From NCBI GenBank assembly GCA_014898425.1, contig RCSZ01000011.1, positions 1,920,501 through 1,984,500 on the forward strand: 64,000 nucleotides of DNA. The letters run 5' to 3'. Source of the DNA: Botryotinia globosa (taxonomy: Eukaryota > Ascomycota > Leotiomycetes > Helotiales > Sclerotiniaceae). The notes below the pieces were generated by a model. It saw nothing but the letters and a program-made list of their open reading frames with translations, did not search any database and had not been told where the DNA came from. Shown piece by piece: positions 11,427 to 23,384 of the stretch. Positions within the stretch are counted from its first letter, which is position 1, and each line of letters begins with the position of its first letter. The position numbers and the translations under genes are program-made.

Positions 11427-13238
11427 TTAGACTTGGTGAGTCGGAGGCAAATCCCCCTTCCAACCACCCTCACTCATAAGCGGGTCCGCGATACATTTAG
11501 CGAGAAATAAGAGATGCTGATCGCGAAATGGAGATGCGATGAGTGAGAGACCGATGGGCATGGTGTTGGGACCGATGAACACGGGGATATTCAGGACGGG
11601 CGTGTGAGTTGACTTTTGGGGTTGGAGGGCGTGAGTGGGGTTTGTTGATGTAATGAGATGCGGATGGCGGTGGAGAGGGGGATGATTGGAGGGGGGGAGG
11701 ATGAAATATACGCACCGTCCAGAAGAAATTGAATACCGAACTTCCCGTATCGTGCATAGCGAGAGGTGCTTCGTCTGGGACGCTGGGGGTGAGAATGGCG
11801 TCGTATTGGGAGAAGATGGAAGAAGTGAAGATTTTTCGCATACGAGCGAAGTAGTCGAGAGCTTGGGAGTATTCTTGTGGGGTGGGGGTGGAGTTTCGAT
11901 GAAAGTACGGATTTCGGGGTGGAGCTTTGATTGATCCATGTTGTATTCTTGGCGGAAGGATGATCGCGCTTTGGTTTCGTAAATGGTGTTGAAGTTTTGA
12001 GCAAGGACTTTGAAATTGATGGATTCTGGGGGGAAAGCAACTTGGTCGGTTTTGATACCGCGGTTGTGGAGAATAGTAAAGGGGGTATCCATAGCGGTGA
12101 TGGTGCCGGGGCTGACTTGGTCCCACATTGGAGTTTGCATGAATGCTACTCGGATTTCTTTCAAAAGTATGGTCTTGTGAGGGTGTATGTCTTTGAGAGA
12201 AAATGCATCAGTGCGTAGTTGGAGATCCCCTATAGAGCGGGCAAAAAAGCCGAGTGTGTCGAGAGAGATTGAACAGATCTTTTGGCCTTCGAGAGAAATC
12301 GCATTGTATGTTGGTTTCGTGGCAAAAATACCAGTGTAAGATGCTGGACGGATGACACTCCCGCCGGTTTGGGTCTCGATACTGAAAGGGACCTGGAAGT
12401 CGGCGACTGCTGCTGCTGAGCCTGTAGATAATCCGCCTGGAGTGCAGTTTACATCGTGGGGAGTGGCGGTTTGGGGACCGCTGTTGAGCCAGGTGAGTTA
12501 TGGTGTCGTGGTTCTGCCTGGGAGGGAAATTTTATCTATCATGGAAGTATAACAGAATAGCACTTCGCTGTATGTACAGTTTCACGAACCAAATATAAGA
12601 GCTCCAGCATTTCGGAGAATAGAAACTGCAGATGAATCAAGAGTTGGTTGATTTCCCTGGTATAATGAGCAACCAAACTCTGTAGGCATGTCTACTTGCA
12701 TGTTAATTAATGGGAGCTTGGCAGCAGAAACTTGAACCACCCAACTTTGGTGTTGATGGAATCTTTGATCGCAATCGGTCTTGCGATTGCGATCAAGACC
12801 GTGGAGCGGACCCCGTTGTGTGGGAGGAACTTTGTCTAGTGCTCGTGCTTGTCTGAGTATCTGTTGTGCATCTGAGGTGAATGAAAATCAACATATTGGG
12901 ACTGTGAACAGAAGCATCATATTCTCCTCATCCACTTTTGATCAGATATTAACCAAAGGCAAGCTTCAAGCAAAGTAAAGCTGACCTAGATATGCCCATG
13001 CTTTTACAATATCATCCCTTTGGTCAATACGATGCAAAAGAGAACGTGCATAGTCCTCAACTGTGATAACATTATCCTTGAGTAGAGAAAGAATCTGGGT
13101 AGCACTCAAAAGACACAACTCTGCTTGTCTGGGCGTTGTGTATTGATGATATTTGAGATGAAAGCTGGTGAGTGAGAAATACTTAACAGGGGTTGAATGG
13201 AATGAATCGGCTATATCACGGGCTTTCGATTCAGCCAA
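11427..13238 (-). pseudogene. Amidase-signature hydrolase, broken
   Basis: The reading frames match amidase-signature (AS) family hydrolases of amides. Recognisable blocks in order are ITVEDYARSLLHRI (12966-13238), RALDKVPPTQRGPLHGL, IAIKDSINTK with the catalytic Lys, MPTEFG, NCTPGGLSTGSAAAVADF, TQTGGSVIRPAS with the nucleophile Ser, LTPSVPDEAPL, and IPVFIGPNTMPIGLSL near the C-terminus. Normal introns can be placed, but three lesions remain. A 16-nt inverted insertion at 12767-12800 shifts the frame right before the Lys block. A TAA stop interrupts the TTTT-EFT region near 12500. A frameshift lies near 11890, between IRTFIE and the QEYSQALDYF block. No in-frame ATG was found at the 5' end. 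It lies divergent from a broken Zn2Cys6 regulator. Family call is firm; substrate is unknown. Confidence 0.85.
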
Positions 13239-13553
13239 TTATGATCATTGAAAACGAGAATTCACGTGAAAGGAGTATAAAGATGTTTTGTTGCATATCT
13301 GATTATCAGCAACCGACATGGATAAAATTGGCAAGCACCATGCATGGGTGGTGAATCTTGATGATATGATTGGCTAAGGTGGCTAAACTAGCTATAATTC
13401 CCGAGGTCTCCTTAACCTCGCTTTAGGCGGCGCAATTATCGTTCAATCCTTCAAAATATTAATCTACTCTCCCTCCCCCTTTTGTTACATTCAACGCAGA
13501 ATATTCGATGGTGCCCAATTTTGGTGCATCTTCTTTGGATAATAAAATGCATT
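13239..13553. other. Spacer between the two pseudogenes
   Basis: About 315 bp that probably was the shared promoter of the amidase and its divergent regulator. No other feature is seen. Confidence 0.4.
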
Positions 13554-15328
13554 ATGGCTGATCAAGGATCGTCTGAACCTCCTCCTCCTCACAAAGAAAA
13601 AGAAGTCTCGGTCTAAATTCAAAAAATCTAGAGGTGCATGCCTCACTTGCAAGTAAGTATCTTACATTTACAGTCTTCCTCAACACCATACTTTTCATTT
13701 CTTACTTCGATTATCATGATGAGCAACATTGGTCCGTGTTACTGAACGGCCTCAAGAACCGCATCATGGCGACTGCCAATTGCACTATGTGTACCTCTGA
13801 TCTCTATTTCCCCCACTTTCTGTTTTGGCAGTCGCTATCCTTCAAATACAATCCCAAGGGAAAGTCAGCTAATTGAGAACTTAAGAATCCGACATATAAG
13901 ATGTGACGAAGGTGAACCAAAATGCGTAAAATGCAGCAGTACTGGTCGAATCTGCGAGTATCACAATCCTCAAGATGAAGCTATTGTGCTCTCACAGAAC
14001 CACGCGTAGAATCGCGTCACCATTATCCCAGGACCCGGTTCTACTCGCAGCAGCAAAGAACATCGATACTTTGATCAATTGCGCCATAGGCCAATGTATG
14101 GATTGATGGGTGTTAATCAAGATTCTGAATTTTGGCATCGAATGATATTACAACTAAGTGAAGCTTATCCTGCGGTTCTTCATGCCGTGATTGCTATTTC
14201 GGCGTTGCATGAACATATATCTAGACCTTCTGCTGCCACTGAGCGAGTGTACCTTCAGCAATATAATAAATCGATTCGGCATATTAGTTCTCGTGAATCT
14301 GATAACAAAATACAAGTAACATTCGCTTGTTGCATAATATTTGTTTGTTTGGAAAATGCACAAGGTAATCATGAAAGAGCACTGGAACATCTAGAGAATG
14401 GATTGCGGGTATACAATGTATGGACACTACAAGATATTCGACCAGCAGTAAAACAAGCCCAAGAAAAGATATTATAAATAATTACCCGATTTGACGTTCA
14501 AGCGACTTCATTCTGGGATTCTCGCAAGCCACTCTTAGTTCCCGATATCAATACCAAAGAGCCCGAATGGGGAGATCGATTCCCCAGTCTCCACGCCGCA
14601 AGCATCGCACAGCAATTCTACGAACTCTGCATTTTTTACGTTCTCACAGCCGTTTCTCCAAAGACATCTCGTCACGAGCGACCCGCTACTTTCGCGGCCA
14701 TGTTTCCACATCGAACTAAACTTCTCCACTCCTTTAATATCGGAATGTTAATTTGGAAACGTGCTTTCAATGGCCTATGCCACGCGGACGCTCATAAGTG
14801 GAGCGCTTCTGAAATCCATCGAAGTCTTCTCCTCCTACTGCATTACCAATCGCTCTCTCTCGTCGTCGATCTCCGCACAAATTCAAGAGTAGACGTATTT
14901 GTTACCTGCATCCGAAACCCAACGTTTCCAGGCTATCATCGACATTTCTCGCTCTGATTATGCATGCAACATCGATGTATAATGATAACTTCCTAACAAC
15001 AGATGGAGGAGTTATGGCTTCATACTTCATAGCTATGTCTGCTCCAAATCAACATTTACACGAGCAGGCAATCGAGCTCCTGAAAATGGTGAAGAAAAAA
15101 GAGAGATTTTGGCAAGCAGCGGCGGTACTCAAAGTTGCCGAAAAGGTGGCTGAAAGGAAGAGAGAAGGGACGGGGAACCACTTACACAGAGGTGTCTTAG
15201 AAACAGCGGAGTTAGCAAACGTTAAATCAAAGACTGAGTTGTTTCCGGAGAATGAGGGACTGGTGGAGGGGGAAGCGGGGTTGGCTTACAGGCTGGAGAC
15301 TGACGCGGAATTGAGGATAGCGGGTTGG

Positions 15329-15361
<33 letters not shown>

Positions 15362-15487
15362 ATTCTGGGTTTGCTCAGGAAATTGAAAAGGAGACTGGAA
15401 TACCGACGGTTAGCTGTGGAGAAATCCCATTTGAGGATGATGGACTTTGGGATGCTCTCTTGTAGATCTCTTGTTCGTCTTAGGTAG
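13554..15487 (+). pseudogene. Zn2Cys6 transcription factor, broken
   Basis: A Zn2Cys6 cluster is assembled across an intron (from 13653 to about 13884): CLTC then KIRHIRCDEGEPKCVKC, matching C-x2-C-x6-C. A fungal-TF middle region follows (EFWHRMILQLSEAYPAVLHAV, then FDVQATSFWDSRKPLLVPD, LLLLHYQSLSLVVDL, QAIELLKM). An ATG at 13554 is out of frame with the zinc cluster. In-frame stops lie at 14007 (TAG, a possible CAG change) and 14475 (TAA). Frame changes occur near 14930 and 14975. None is removed by a plausible intron, so the gene is inactive. The 3' part carries a GGTTCT hexanucleotide expansion. Its divergent placement to an amidase suggests it once regulated that gene; this is inference. 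Confidence 0.8.
15331..15366. repeat. GGTTCT hexanucleotide array
   Basis: Five perfect GGTTCT units and one GATTCT variant lie inside the 3' end of the regulator pseudogene, encoding an alternating Val-Leu run in the open frame. Confidence 0.9.
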
Positions 15488-15589
15488 GTACCTAGGCAAA
15501 GATAGACGGACTTTTTGGAGGGCGCATTTGATATAAGTGAGTCCGCAATGAGAGAATGTGATCTGCTTCCTCACTTTAGATAGATAATG

Positions 15590-16101
15590 TAAGAGTTTAG
15601 GCCTCGGCTTATCGCACACCACCCTATTTCGTAACAGAATCCCTGCAAAAATATTGTTTTCCTATATAAATTAATTATTTTTATAATTCTTTAATAAATA
15701 GAAAATATAATTTGAAAATTGATTATTTAAATAATATTTATAATTAATTTCTGAAAAAATGAATAAAATATTTTTAATAATTTTTTGAATAAAGTTATAA
15801 ATATTTAAAATTGGAAATCTTCAAATTCTTTAATATATAATGCTTTTCTTATACAAAAAAATCGATTTTTTTGAAAATTTCAGGAATTTTAACTTTAAAT
15901 ATCTACAATATTATCAAAAAAATTATTAAAAATAATTCACTCATTTTTTTATATAATTTCATTAATTATTTATTATCAGAATAAATTTTATAAATCTAAT
16001 TAAAAGATTAATTGGAATAATATATAATTCAAAAGTTGAAGAAATAAGGCTTTTTGGTGTGTTTTCGCTTAGTGTGCGATAAGCCGGGGCCTAAACTCTT
16101 A
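15590..16101. mobile_element. Non-autonomous TIR element (MITE-like), copy 1
   Basis: A 512-bp segment is bounded by 30-nt terminal inverted repeats (15590-15619 and 16072-16101) that match at 29 of 30 positions; the outer end reads TAAGAGTTTAGGC. The terminal TA on each side may be a TA target duplication, as in Tc1/mariner elements, in which case the element proper starts at AGAGTTTAGG. The interior is extremely AT-rich, has no usable ORF and no transposase. It lies directly downstream of the regulator pseudogene. The AT bias could be original or the result of repeat-induced point mutation. Confidence 0.85.
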
Positions 16102-16522
16102 TATTCGATAATTAAATGTCTAGATCCATTCTCCCTCCCTCCCTCCCTCTCCCTCCATCTCACAACGAAAGGTTCGGCATACTCCAGCTTTACTTGAAGT
16201 CAACTACCAAGTGGCACAATACAGTATCAAATTACAATATCAAGATCAGAGTTAGGTCAACATCATGGTAAAAGAAAAGCACAACACGGGAGAGCACACA
16301 CACATTCACATACTCACATGAAGTCAAAATATCAAAATATCTTAAATACTCAATTCTTTTTGTATAAATGACGCCCCCAATGGATTACAATGCTTAGCTT
16401 TAAAGCTTTCTTTTGCTTGGCCTACATGTACCTTTTCCTTTAACTCAGGTCCATCCAGCCGCCGAACCAATCGAAGAAAAAAAATCATAGTGCAGTATAT
16501 CAATTCCGTATCTAGACTTTAA
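16102..16522. other. 3' flank of KAR2
   Basis: Contains a CCCT-rich tract around 16130-16156 and otherwise looks like 3' UTR and terminator region of the leftward KAR2 gene. Confidence 0.5.
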
Positions 16523-18769
16523 CTACAACTCATCGTGGCCCTCTGGCTCATCATCACCACCTGGTCCACCAGCTCCACTGTACAATTTGCTGGTGATTGG
16601 GTAGGCAACGTTGGAGAGTTTCTCCTTTTGTTCTTCAAAGTCTTCGGCGACTGCGGTGGCAGCGTTCTCCTCGAGCCATTCAGTGGCTTCCTTGACGGCG
16701 TCCAAAATCTATAGGTATTATTAGTATGAAATAAATTATAAGTGAAATGATGAATGACTTACGGTCTCCTTGTCATCCTCGTCGATCTTGCCACCAAGAC
16801 CCTCTTCATCGTTGACTTGGTTCTTCAAGCTGAAAGCGTAGTTCTCAAGACCGTTACGGGCCTCAATGCGCTCCTTGGTAGCTTTGTCCTCATCGGCGTA
16901 CTTCTCAGCTTCTTGAACCATACGGTCAATTTCTTCTTGAGTAAGACGTCCCTTATCGTTGGTGATGGTGATAGACTCGGACTTTCCAGTACCCTTGTCA
17001 CCAGCGGTAACCTTCAAGATTCCGTTGGCGTCAAGCTCAAAGGAAACCTCAATTTGTGGGACACCACGTGGGGCTGGTGGGATACCAGTCAACTCGAATT
17101 TACCGAGGTTGTTGTTACTAAAAATTTCGTTAGAACCATGTATGTTCTGAAAACTGTAGATGAGCTAAAACTTACTCCTTGGTCATGGTACGTTCTCCCT
17201 CATAGACTTGAATCAAAACAACTGGCTGGTTGTCGGCGGCGGTAGAGAAGATTTGAGATTTACGGGTTGGGATGACAGTGTTTCTTGGGATCAACTTAGT
17301 CATGACACCTCCAGTGGTCTCAATACCAAGGGTCAATGGGTTGACGTCCATGAGAACAATCTCCTCAGTACCTTCCTCTCCGGACAAGACACCACCTTGA
17401 ACAGCGGCACCGAAAGCGACAGCCTCATCAGGGTTAATACCCTTGCTGGCCTTCTTACCTCCGAAGTACTCCTCAATGAGTTCTTGAACCTTTGGAATAC
17501 GGGTAGAACCTCCGACCAAAACGATGTCATCAACTTCACCCTTCTTGACCTTGGCGTCCTTGAGGACTTGTTCAACAGGCTTGAGGGTCTTCTTGAAAAG
17601 ATCCATGTTAAGCTCCTCGAACTTAGCTCTGGTGAGAGTCTCAGAGAAGTCGTTGCCATTGTGGAAAGCTTCAATTTCGATACGGGTGGTCTTTTGGGAA
17701 GACAAAGTACGCTTAGCCTTCTCAGCCTCACGCTTGAGTTTACCCATGGTCTTGAGGTCCTTGGTGATATCGACACTGTTCTCCTTGTTGTACTTCTTGG
17801 CGAAGTAGTTGATGACTCTTTGATCGAAATCTTCTCCTCCCAAGTGAGTGTCACCGGCAGTAGAAAGAACCTCGAAGACACCGTGATCAATGGAGAGAAG
17901 GGAAACATCGAAAGTTCCTCCACCAAGATCGTAGACGATGATTTGACGTTCACCTCCAGTCTTGTCCAAACCGTAAGCAATAGCTGCGGCGGTAGGTTCA
18001 TTGACAATACGGAGAACGTTCAAGCCGGCAATAATACCAGCATCCTTGGTAGCTTGTCTTTGGTTGTCGTTGAAGTAAGCTGGAACAGTAACAACTGCGT
18101 GGGTAACAGTCTTTCCAAGATAAGATTCGGCGACTTCCTTCATCTTTCCGAGAATCATGGCGGAAACCTCCTCAGGAGTGAAGGTCTTCTTTGCTCCTTG
18201 GTATTCAACTTGTACGGAGGGCTTACCATCCTTTTGGACAACATCGAATGGGAAGTGCTTCATGTCACCTTGAACGTCCTTGTCGTTAAACTTGCGACCG
18301 ATCATACGTCTGAAAAGGACACTTGTCAGTTTTGAAAACTAGTGAATCAGATGCAATTGAGAACTTACTTGACATCGAAAACAGTGTTCTTTGGGTTTGC
18401 AGCAGCCTGGTTCTTGGCTGCATCTCCGACCAATCTTTCTTCATCGGTGAAGGCGACATATGAGGGTGTGATTCTGTGTCCTTGATCGTTTACCAAAATC
18501 TCAACTTTTCCCTTTTGCATCACACCGACGCAAGAGTAAGTAGTTCCGAGATCGATACCAATAACTAAATGGCCAAATTGTCAGTAAGAGATTTTCTTTT
18601 GGGGGGCAACGTATTGCAAAAGCTTACCTGTGCCATAAGATTCTTGCAGAGGGTCCTGGTCGGACTGTGCATGTGCTGTTTGGAAGAGAGCGAGGGGAGA
18701 GAATAAGAGTACAAGGTAGAAAAGTGCAGACAACCCTACAAAGAGGGAAGATCTGTTTCCACTGGCCAT
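16523..18769 (-). CDS. KAR2: ER-lumenal Hsp70 chaperone BiP/Kar2
   Basis: BiP drives protein import and folding in the ER lumen and senses unfolded proteins. Exons are 18769-18628, 18564-18369, 18309-17176, 17117-16763 and 16708-16523, giving 670 aa, the usual BiP length. The N-terminus is a signal peptide of about 34 residues with a long Leu/Phe core, ending near TAHAQ. The nucleotide-binding domain starts with [11 protein letters not shown] at 49-59, has the VPAYFND and [10 protein letters not shown] motifs, and is followed by a complete substrate-binding domain and helical lid. The last four residues are HDEL, the ER retrieval signal. The third exon carries long open frames on the opposite strand, which are shadows of strong codon bias. 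Identification is essentially certain. Confidence 0.98.
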
Positions 18770-21700
18770 GATGATATGTTTACCAAGATGGTTTTTGGGA
18801 AAGATTGTGTATTGTTAAAGAGAAATCTATTCTTGAGTGTAGAAGGGAAAAAGAAAGAGGTCAACAGGTGGGAAGAAGTCGACTTTATTAAAGCTTTCTT
18901 GATGAAATGGAAATCTGTCCCAAATGAACTTTTGAAATTGATGATTGGCTCGGTTAGGTGATAGGCATGGAAAATAGTTAGTCCGAGTCACTTATCGCAG
19001 ATAATGGAAGAAGCTTGTAGAAAAGGACACACTTGCAGCTTCTAACAAGTTCTGAAGAATCCATCCATACTCCATAGGTAGGGTAACTTTAGGGAAGCAT
19101 CATTTATTATGCATCATGCAACTCCATTGAGTGAATGGAATAGATGAATATATGGATTCGGAAGTGTATCAGCTGGGGCAAGGCATTGACTCAGTGGACA
19201 TCTGTCTACCGAGGTAGGTAGGTACTACTAATTGTCAAAATCATTTTAGCCACCCAGGTTGTGAGGTGGTGAGAAAAGGAAGAGGACACATAACTATGTA
19301 TGTATATATATAATAACACGGTACATACACACCTACCTATATATAGAGGCGAGGACACTTTACATCGGTAGTTGATGGATTGCACCTAGTTCAGGACACT
19401 TTACGCACTTATTTCGCATTACCTGCCATGATACTACCAACATGCAAAATTAGATTCTCAAAAGCATAATACGTTTATTTATGACTACGTGTCATCATAG
19501 CAGTTGGTGTTACTGGCCTGATATCAGTGCATAACATTATCATGACACTACTCATGATCAGTAGATTAGATCGAGGCTGAATCGATTGATATCAGCTTAC
19601 ATTTTCCGCTTGCCCAGGTGTATGAGTAGTCAGTCAGTTTCAAGGGGCTCCAGCTATGAAGACGAGCAGTGCCATCTAGAATCTAGAAATTTCTACCAAT
19701 GTCTAGAGTGGTCATTCAATCTACTTTGTACATCGTTGTGTCGTGCTCGTAGTATACAGTGGATAACTTGCTATAAGATGTTAATAAGATATCACCCACC
19801 CCTCACTATGACGCAAACCCCATGTAATAAGGAAGAGCTGACCTACCCGTTCCCGTTGACCGACCCTCATTAGAATCTACAGACTGCGGTGTGCAATAGC
19901 CTAGGTTAGCTGCCTGCAAAACTTACCCGACATGTGAGTCGGTCACGTGCTTGAGCGCTCGTGTCAATGATTCGTGCCAGTCACGTGTTATTCAACTGAT
20001 CAATGGCAATTCACCCGGAACCACTGATGAACACTTCAATCTTCCTTTATCATTTATCACGCTGTAACTACCTAGGTATGTAGAGAACTCAATCACCATC
20101 GTACGTTGCCTACAAAGTCTTGTTCTTTTCACTCCTTTCCTCTTCCCCTCCTCATCGCCAAGATCCAATCTCACAAACGACACCTAGATCCCATCGGAAA
20201 TCGTTCTATTCATGAATATGATGCATATAAATCTTAGACATGAAGTGTCAGCTCTATACCAAGGTCATTGAGGTAAACATTGCGAAGATCTGAGCTATCA
20301 AAATTTCGGATTACAAAATAGAGAATTTATGTAAGATCACAATTCTATTGCTTTGTTGTATTTACTTTTTCGCGCTTTCTTCATGTGCGGCGTGTGAGAG
20401 GCAAGATGTCAGCAACGATGTGTTTACAACTTTACACCAGTGGTAGCACAACCTTAATCAAACCCCCTGTTTAGACGTATCTGATACTCTGACATGTGTA
20501 TGTAGCATTTTCATCTGCCTTCTTTTTCAAGCTTATTTCTTTCTTTAATTTTGCGACAGCGAGAAAAAAGTAACTGATCCAAATCCTCCAGCCTTTCCAG
20601 CTCCTCCAGCTCCTCCAGCCTTCAGGCCATGTGTCAGGCGTTGATACAGCAGATCTACACAATGTGTAATCTGCACATAATATCATCATAATATGGCTTC
20701 GGTGGCTTTTTCCACTGCTCGATTTCCCTGTTTGGTTCTAGTCCCCTGCCTCAATCATGCTCTTCAACAGAGCTAATTTTCTACAGAGTACCCTGAAATT
20801 AGCGAATGAGACAAAATGGTCCATCCATTGCAGTACTTGTGTGGAGAAAGTGGCGCGAGCAGCGAGGCGAAACGGTGTAGTTCCCCGTCAGCTTAGTATC
20901 CTTTTTGACGAAGATACGGGCAGGAGCTGGTCCAGACTTCGCCCAAGGATACTGCTTCTCCACTGATTTCCCCCCCTTTCCCCCCCACTGCCCCCCCCCG
21001 TATTCTTCATCTGGAATGATATTGCTATCGCCCGTGCACAAATTGCCTAATGCCGATAGAGTTAAAGAGGATTATTTATGTCAGTTGTACCCACTTCTAT
21101 CGGGAACACCGTATGATTTGTGCAAAACTTATATCCGGCTCTTAGACCTGGTGGACTCTTTCTCTTATCATGTCTATTATTCACGTAGGAAGCCGCTTCC
21201 GACTTGCAACTTACGACTTTCGGCAAGCTTCTCCTTGTTGATAGAGGAAAATGTTGTTAACAGATATGTAGAGGTTATATCATATATGAGCTCCACACCG
21301 CTAGTCATTTTGGAGTCAAATACGACTACTGCGTTTAGCTGCATTGATCAAAAAGAATCATCGAAAAAATATACTCGGTGTCGGCGTCTCTCGTCCGAAA
21401 GGTCGGCAAGGTCGGCCTTCATTTAGCAATATTTTAATTAATCAAATAGGAAATTAGATCCTTCCTTGCATAAGTGATCACAAAAGCTCTCCGTCAGGGG
21501 CTTTGGGGCTTTCCTTACATGCGCTTTGCTCCGCTTGGCGCCCGTGGGTCAAAAATCTTACTTTGAGTAAGGCTGGTTCTATTAGTGCTCTCTGTATATC
21601 GAATGATTTAGTCTGTGTAACCTGTCCGCGGCTGTTTTTGACAGAGGCCAAATATTGACATCAACTCATTGAACTCCATATCGCTTCAGTCGCTTCAATA

Positions 21701-23384
21701 TAGACTCATGTTTCTCATCTCGTTGGATGAATCTCGGTCTTTCTGCCCTGCTCTCTGCCCTCGTTTATTCCGCTTACCCTGGTAAATTCATCAACGTTAC
21801 ACTCACTCGAAACCTCTCAGCGCTTAAACCAAACTCTGGGGAATTTCTAGGGTCTCTATCACAAGAAAACACTATTTTGCATGAAACAGAGACCGAGCCA
21901 GTAAGTCTGACAACTAAGAATAAAATGAAATGATGCTAAATACATATCTTTACCTCGCTCCGCCCGTGGGCAGTAGACTTCCGCCCTCTCTGCTAAACCC
22001 GGCCCCCAGCGTGTAAGGATCCTTCTGTCACCTGTGGGCATGCGAATATTGACCCGCAACGGATTAAATGAGCTTCCTAATATGTATAAGTGCGTAGTAT
22101 CGTATGGTACTGTTCCATTTATGTTGGTGACTGGGGCATAACCAGCATTCTGATTTGGTTCCAAATGCTCGGGTCTGAAAATCATCACATGATAGTCATC
22201 TGCGTTGGAGGGTGTTCCCTGCCATCTCTGTAAGCATCCCAATCCATTTTGGAAAATCCAAGGAAGAAAACGAGGAAGTATTGGAAGAAAGAAAGCAATG
22301 GCAAGTGGCTATGAAATCAAAAATCTACATTACGAATATAAGAGAAAAGAATGAACCGATTCGAACGCGCGGCAGAGAAGCGACGGTGCGGCACTCCGTT
22401 AAAGGGTTCACAAGAAGGACAGTGTGGCGGCAAATGATTTCTTCAATGAAGTAGAGGAGCGGTAAGTGCGGTGCGACTGTATGTCTGTGCTCTTCGATAT
22501 CAATCTGCTAAACAAGTAGTAGAGTGACATGGGCAGAATGTGACCAATCTTTTATCATAATCCTTGGCTGATGCCCCAGCACTTAGCAGAATTTCATTGG
22601 CTGTGGCTTTCACTAATTTCTTCAACATATATATGCAAGCTCCACTTCAACTTTCAAGTGATGCGGGCTACATTTTCATATTATGATAAAAGAGGAGCAT
22701 CGTTCGAGAATGGCTAGTTGCAGTCTAATACTTGCGTAGATAATACTACATACCTGACCTAGCATGACGACTCATCAGATGCAAGATATCAGATAAAGCC
22801 CACCAATGGAGAAAAAAATGTCTGAAAATCTGTACATATTGACAAGGTTAAATAAACTCAACGCCATACATAAATCAGTCTCAGGTAGCCAATAGTTCCC
22901 CGTATCACTTCTTCAAAAACCCAGAGCCACGGTACCTCTCTACGATACTGCCAAAAGAAGTTTACCTCCGAATCTCTAAATTGCATAGAAATAATTGTCT
23001 CGAAACTACAAGAACAAAATGAGGAAAAATCAAACACACGACTGCGGTAGCCAGTCGGTGCACATAAATTATAATGCATGTCCTTGTTGGAGAAATTTGC
23101 CTCGCCGCTTGATGCCGACATGGCACTGTCTCAGCAAAGCTATCTGGCATTCCTTCTTTTTCCATACTCTAGATCAAGTTGGTGCTGTGTTGGGTTTCTC
23201 TCATAGGGCGTATATAAGGTTCTCTGGCCCCTCCATAGTTGTGGACATTTATCCAGACCCTGAATTTGTTCATCACTATCTTCAGAAACTTTTTCTTCTT
23301 GGACTTCTCCTCATTCTTCTTCTTATCGACACACAAACATCTTGAGATCATTTAACGTTTACTTGAATACCTGTCACAGCTAAA
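18770..23384. other. Gene-poor interval, KAR2 promoter to Myb-like gene
   Basis: About 4.6 kb with no firm gene. The left end must hold the KAR2 promoter. Other contents are two CACGTG E-box hexamers at 19944-19949 and 19982-19987, a TACCTAGGTA at 20069-20078, and poly-C runs near 20975-21000. Short ORFs include 21727-21933 (+), which starts with a hydrophobic segment and has a strong GTAAGT donor, but no continuation was found. The right part may be the long upstream region of the 23.4-kb regulator. Confidence 0.5.
21859..22242 (-). other. Unassigned open frame, possible exon or gene remnant
   Basis: An open stretch of about 127 codons contains DDYHVMIFRPEHLEPNQ and a region around RRILTRWGPGLAERAEVY with coding-like composition. 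It opens at TTG rather than ATG, and a potential splice acceptor lies just inside its 5' end. No family is recognised, and neither a partner exon nor a start codon could be found. It may be a decayed gene fragment. Confidence 0.2.

Noticed and set aside
13985..14010. Intron that could remove the TAG in the Zn2Cys6 gene
   Set aside because: The only GT...AG pair spanning it is about 24 nt, too short for splicing, and other lesions remain.
17208..18335. 375-codon ORF on the plus strand opposite KAR2
   Set aside because: Antisense shadow of a highly biased Hsp70 exon; no recognisable protein and no independent signals.
19944..19987. Two CACGTG hexamers 38 bp apart as a regulatory module
   Set aside because: E-box hexamers are common, and no transcription start is known nearby; kept only as a note in the intergenic entry.
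22345..22420. Possible tRNA from a TTCGAA-like T-loop motif
   Set aside because: The flanking bases do not form a T-stem, D-arm or acceptor stem.
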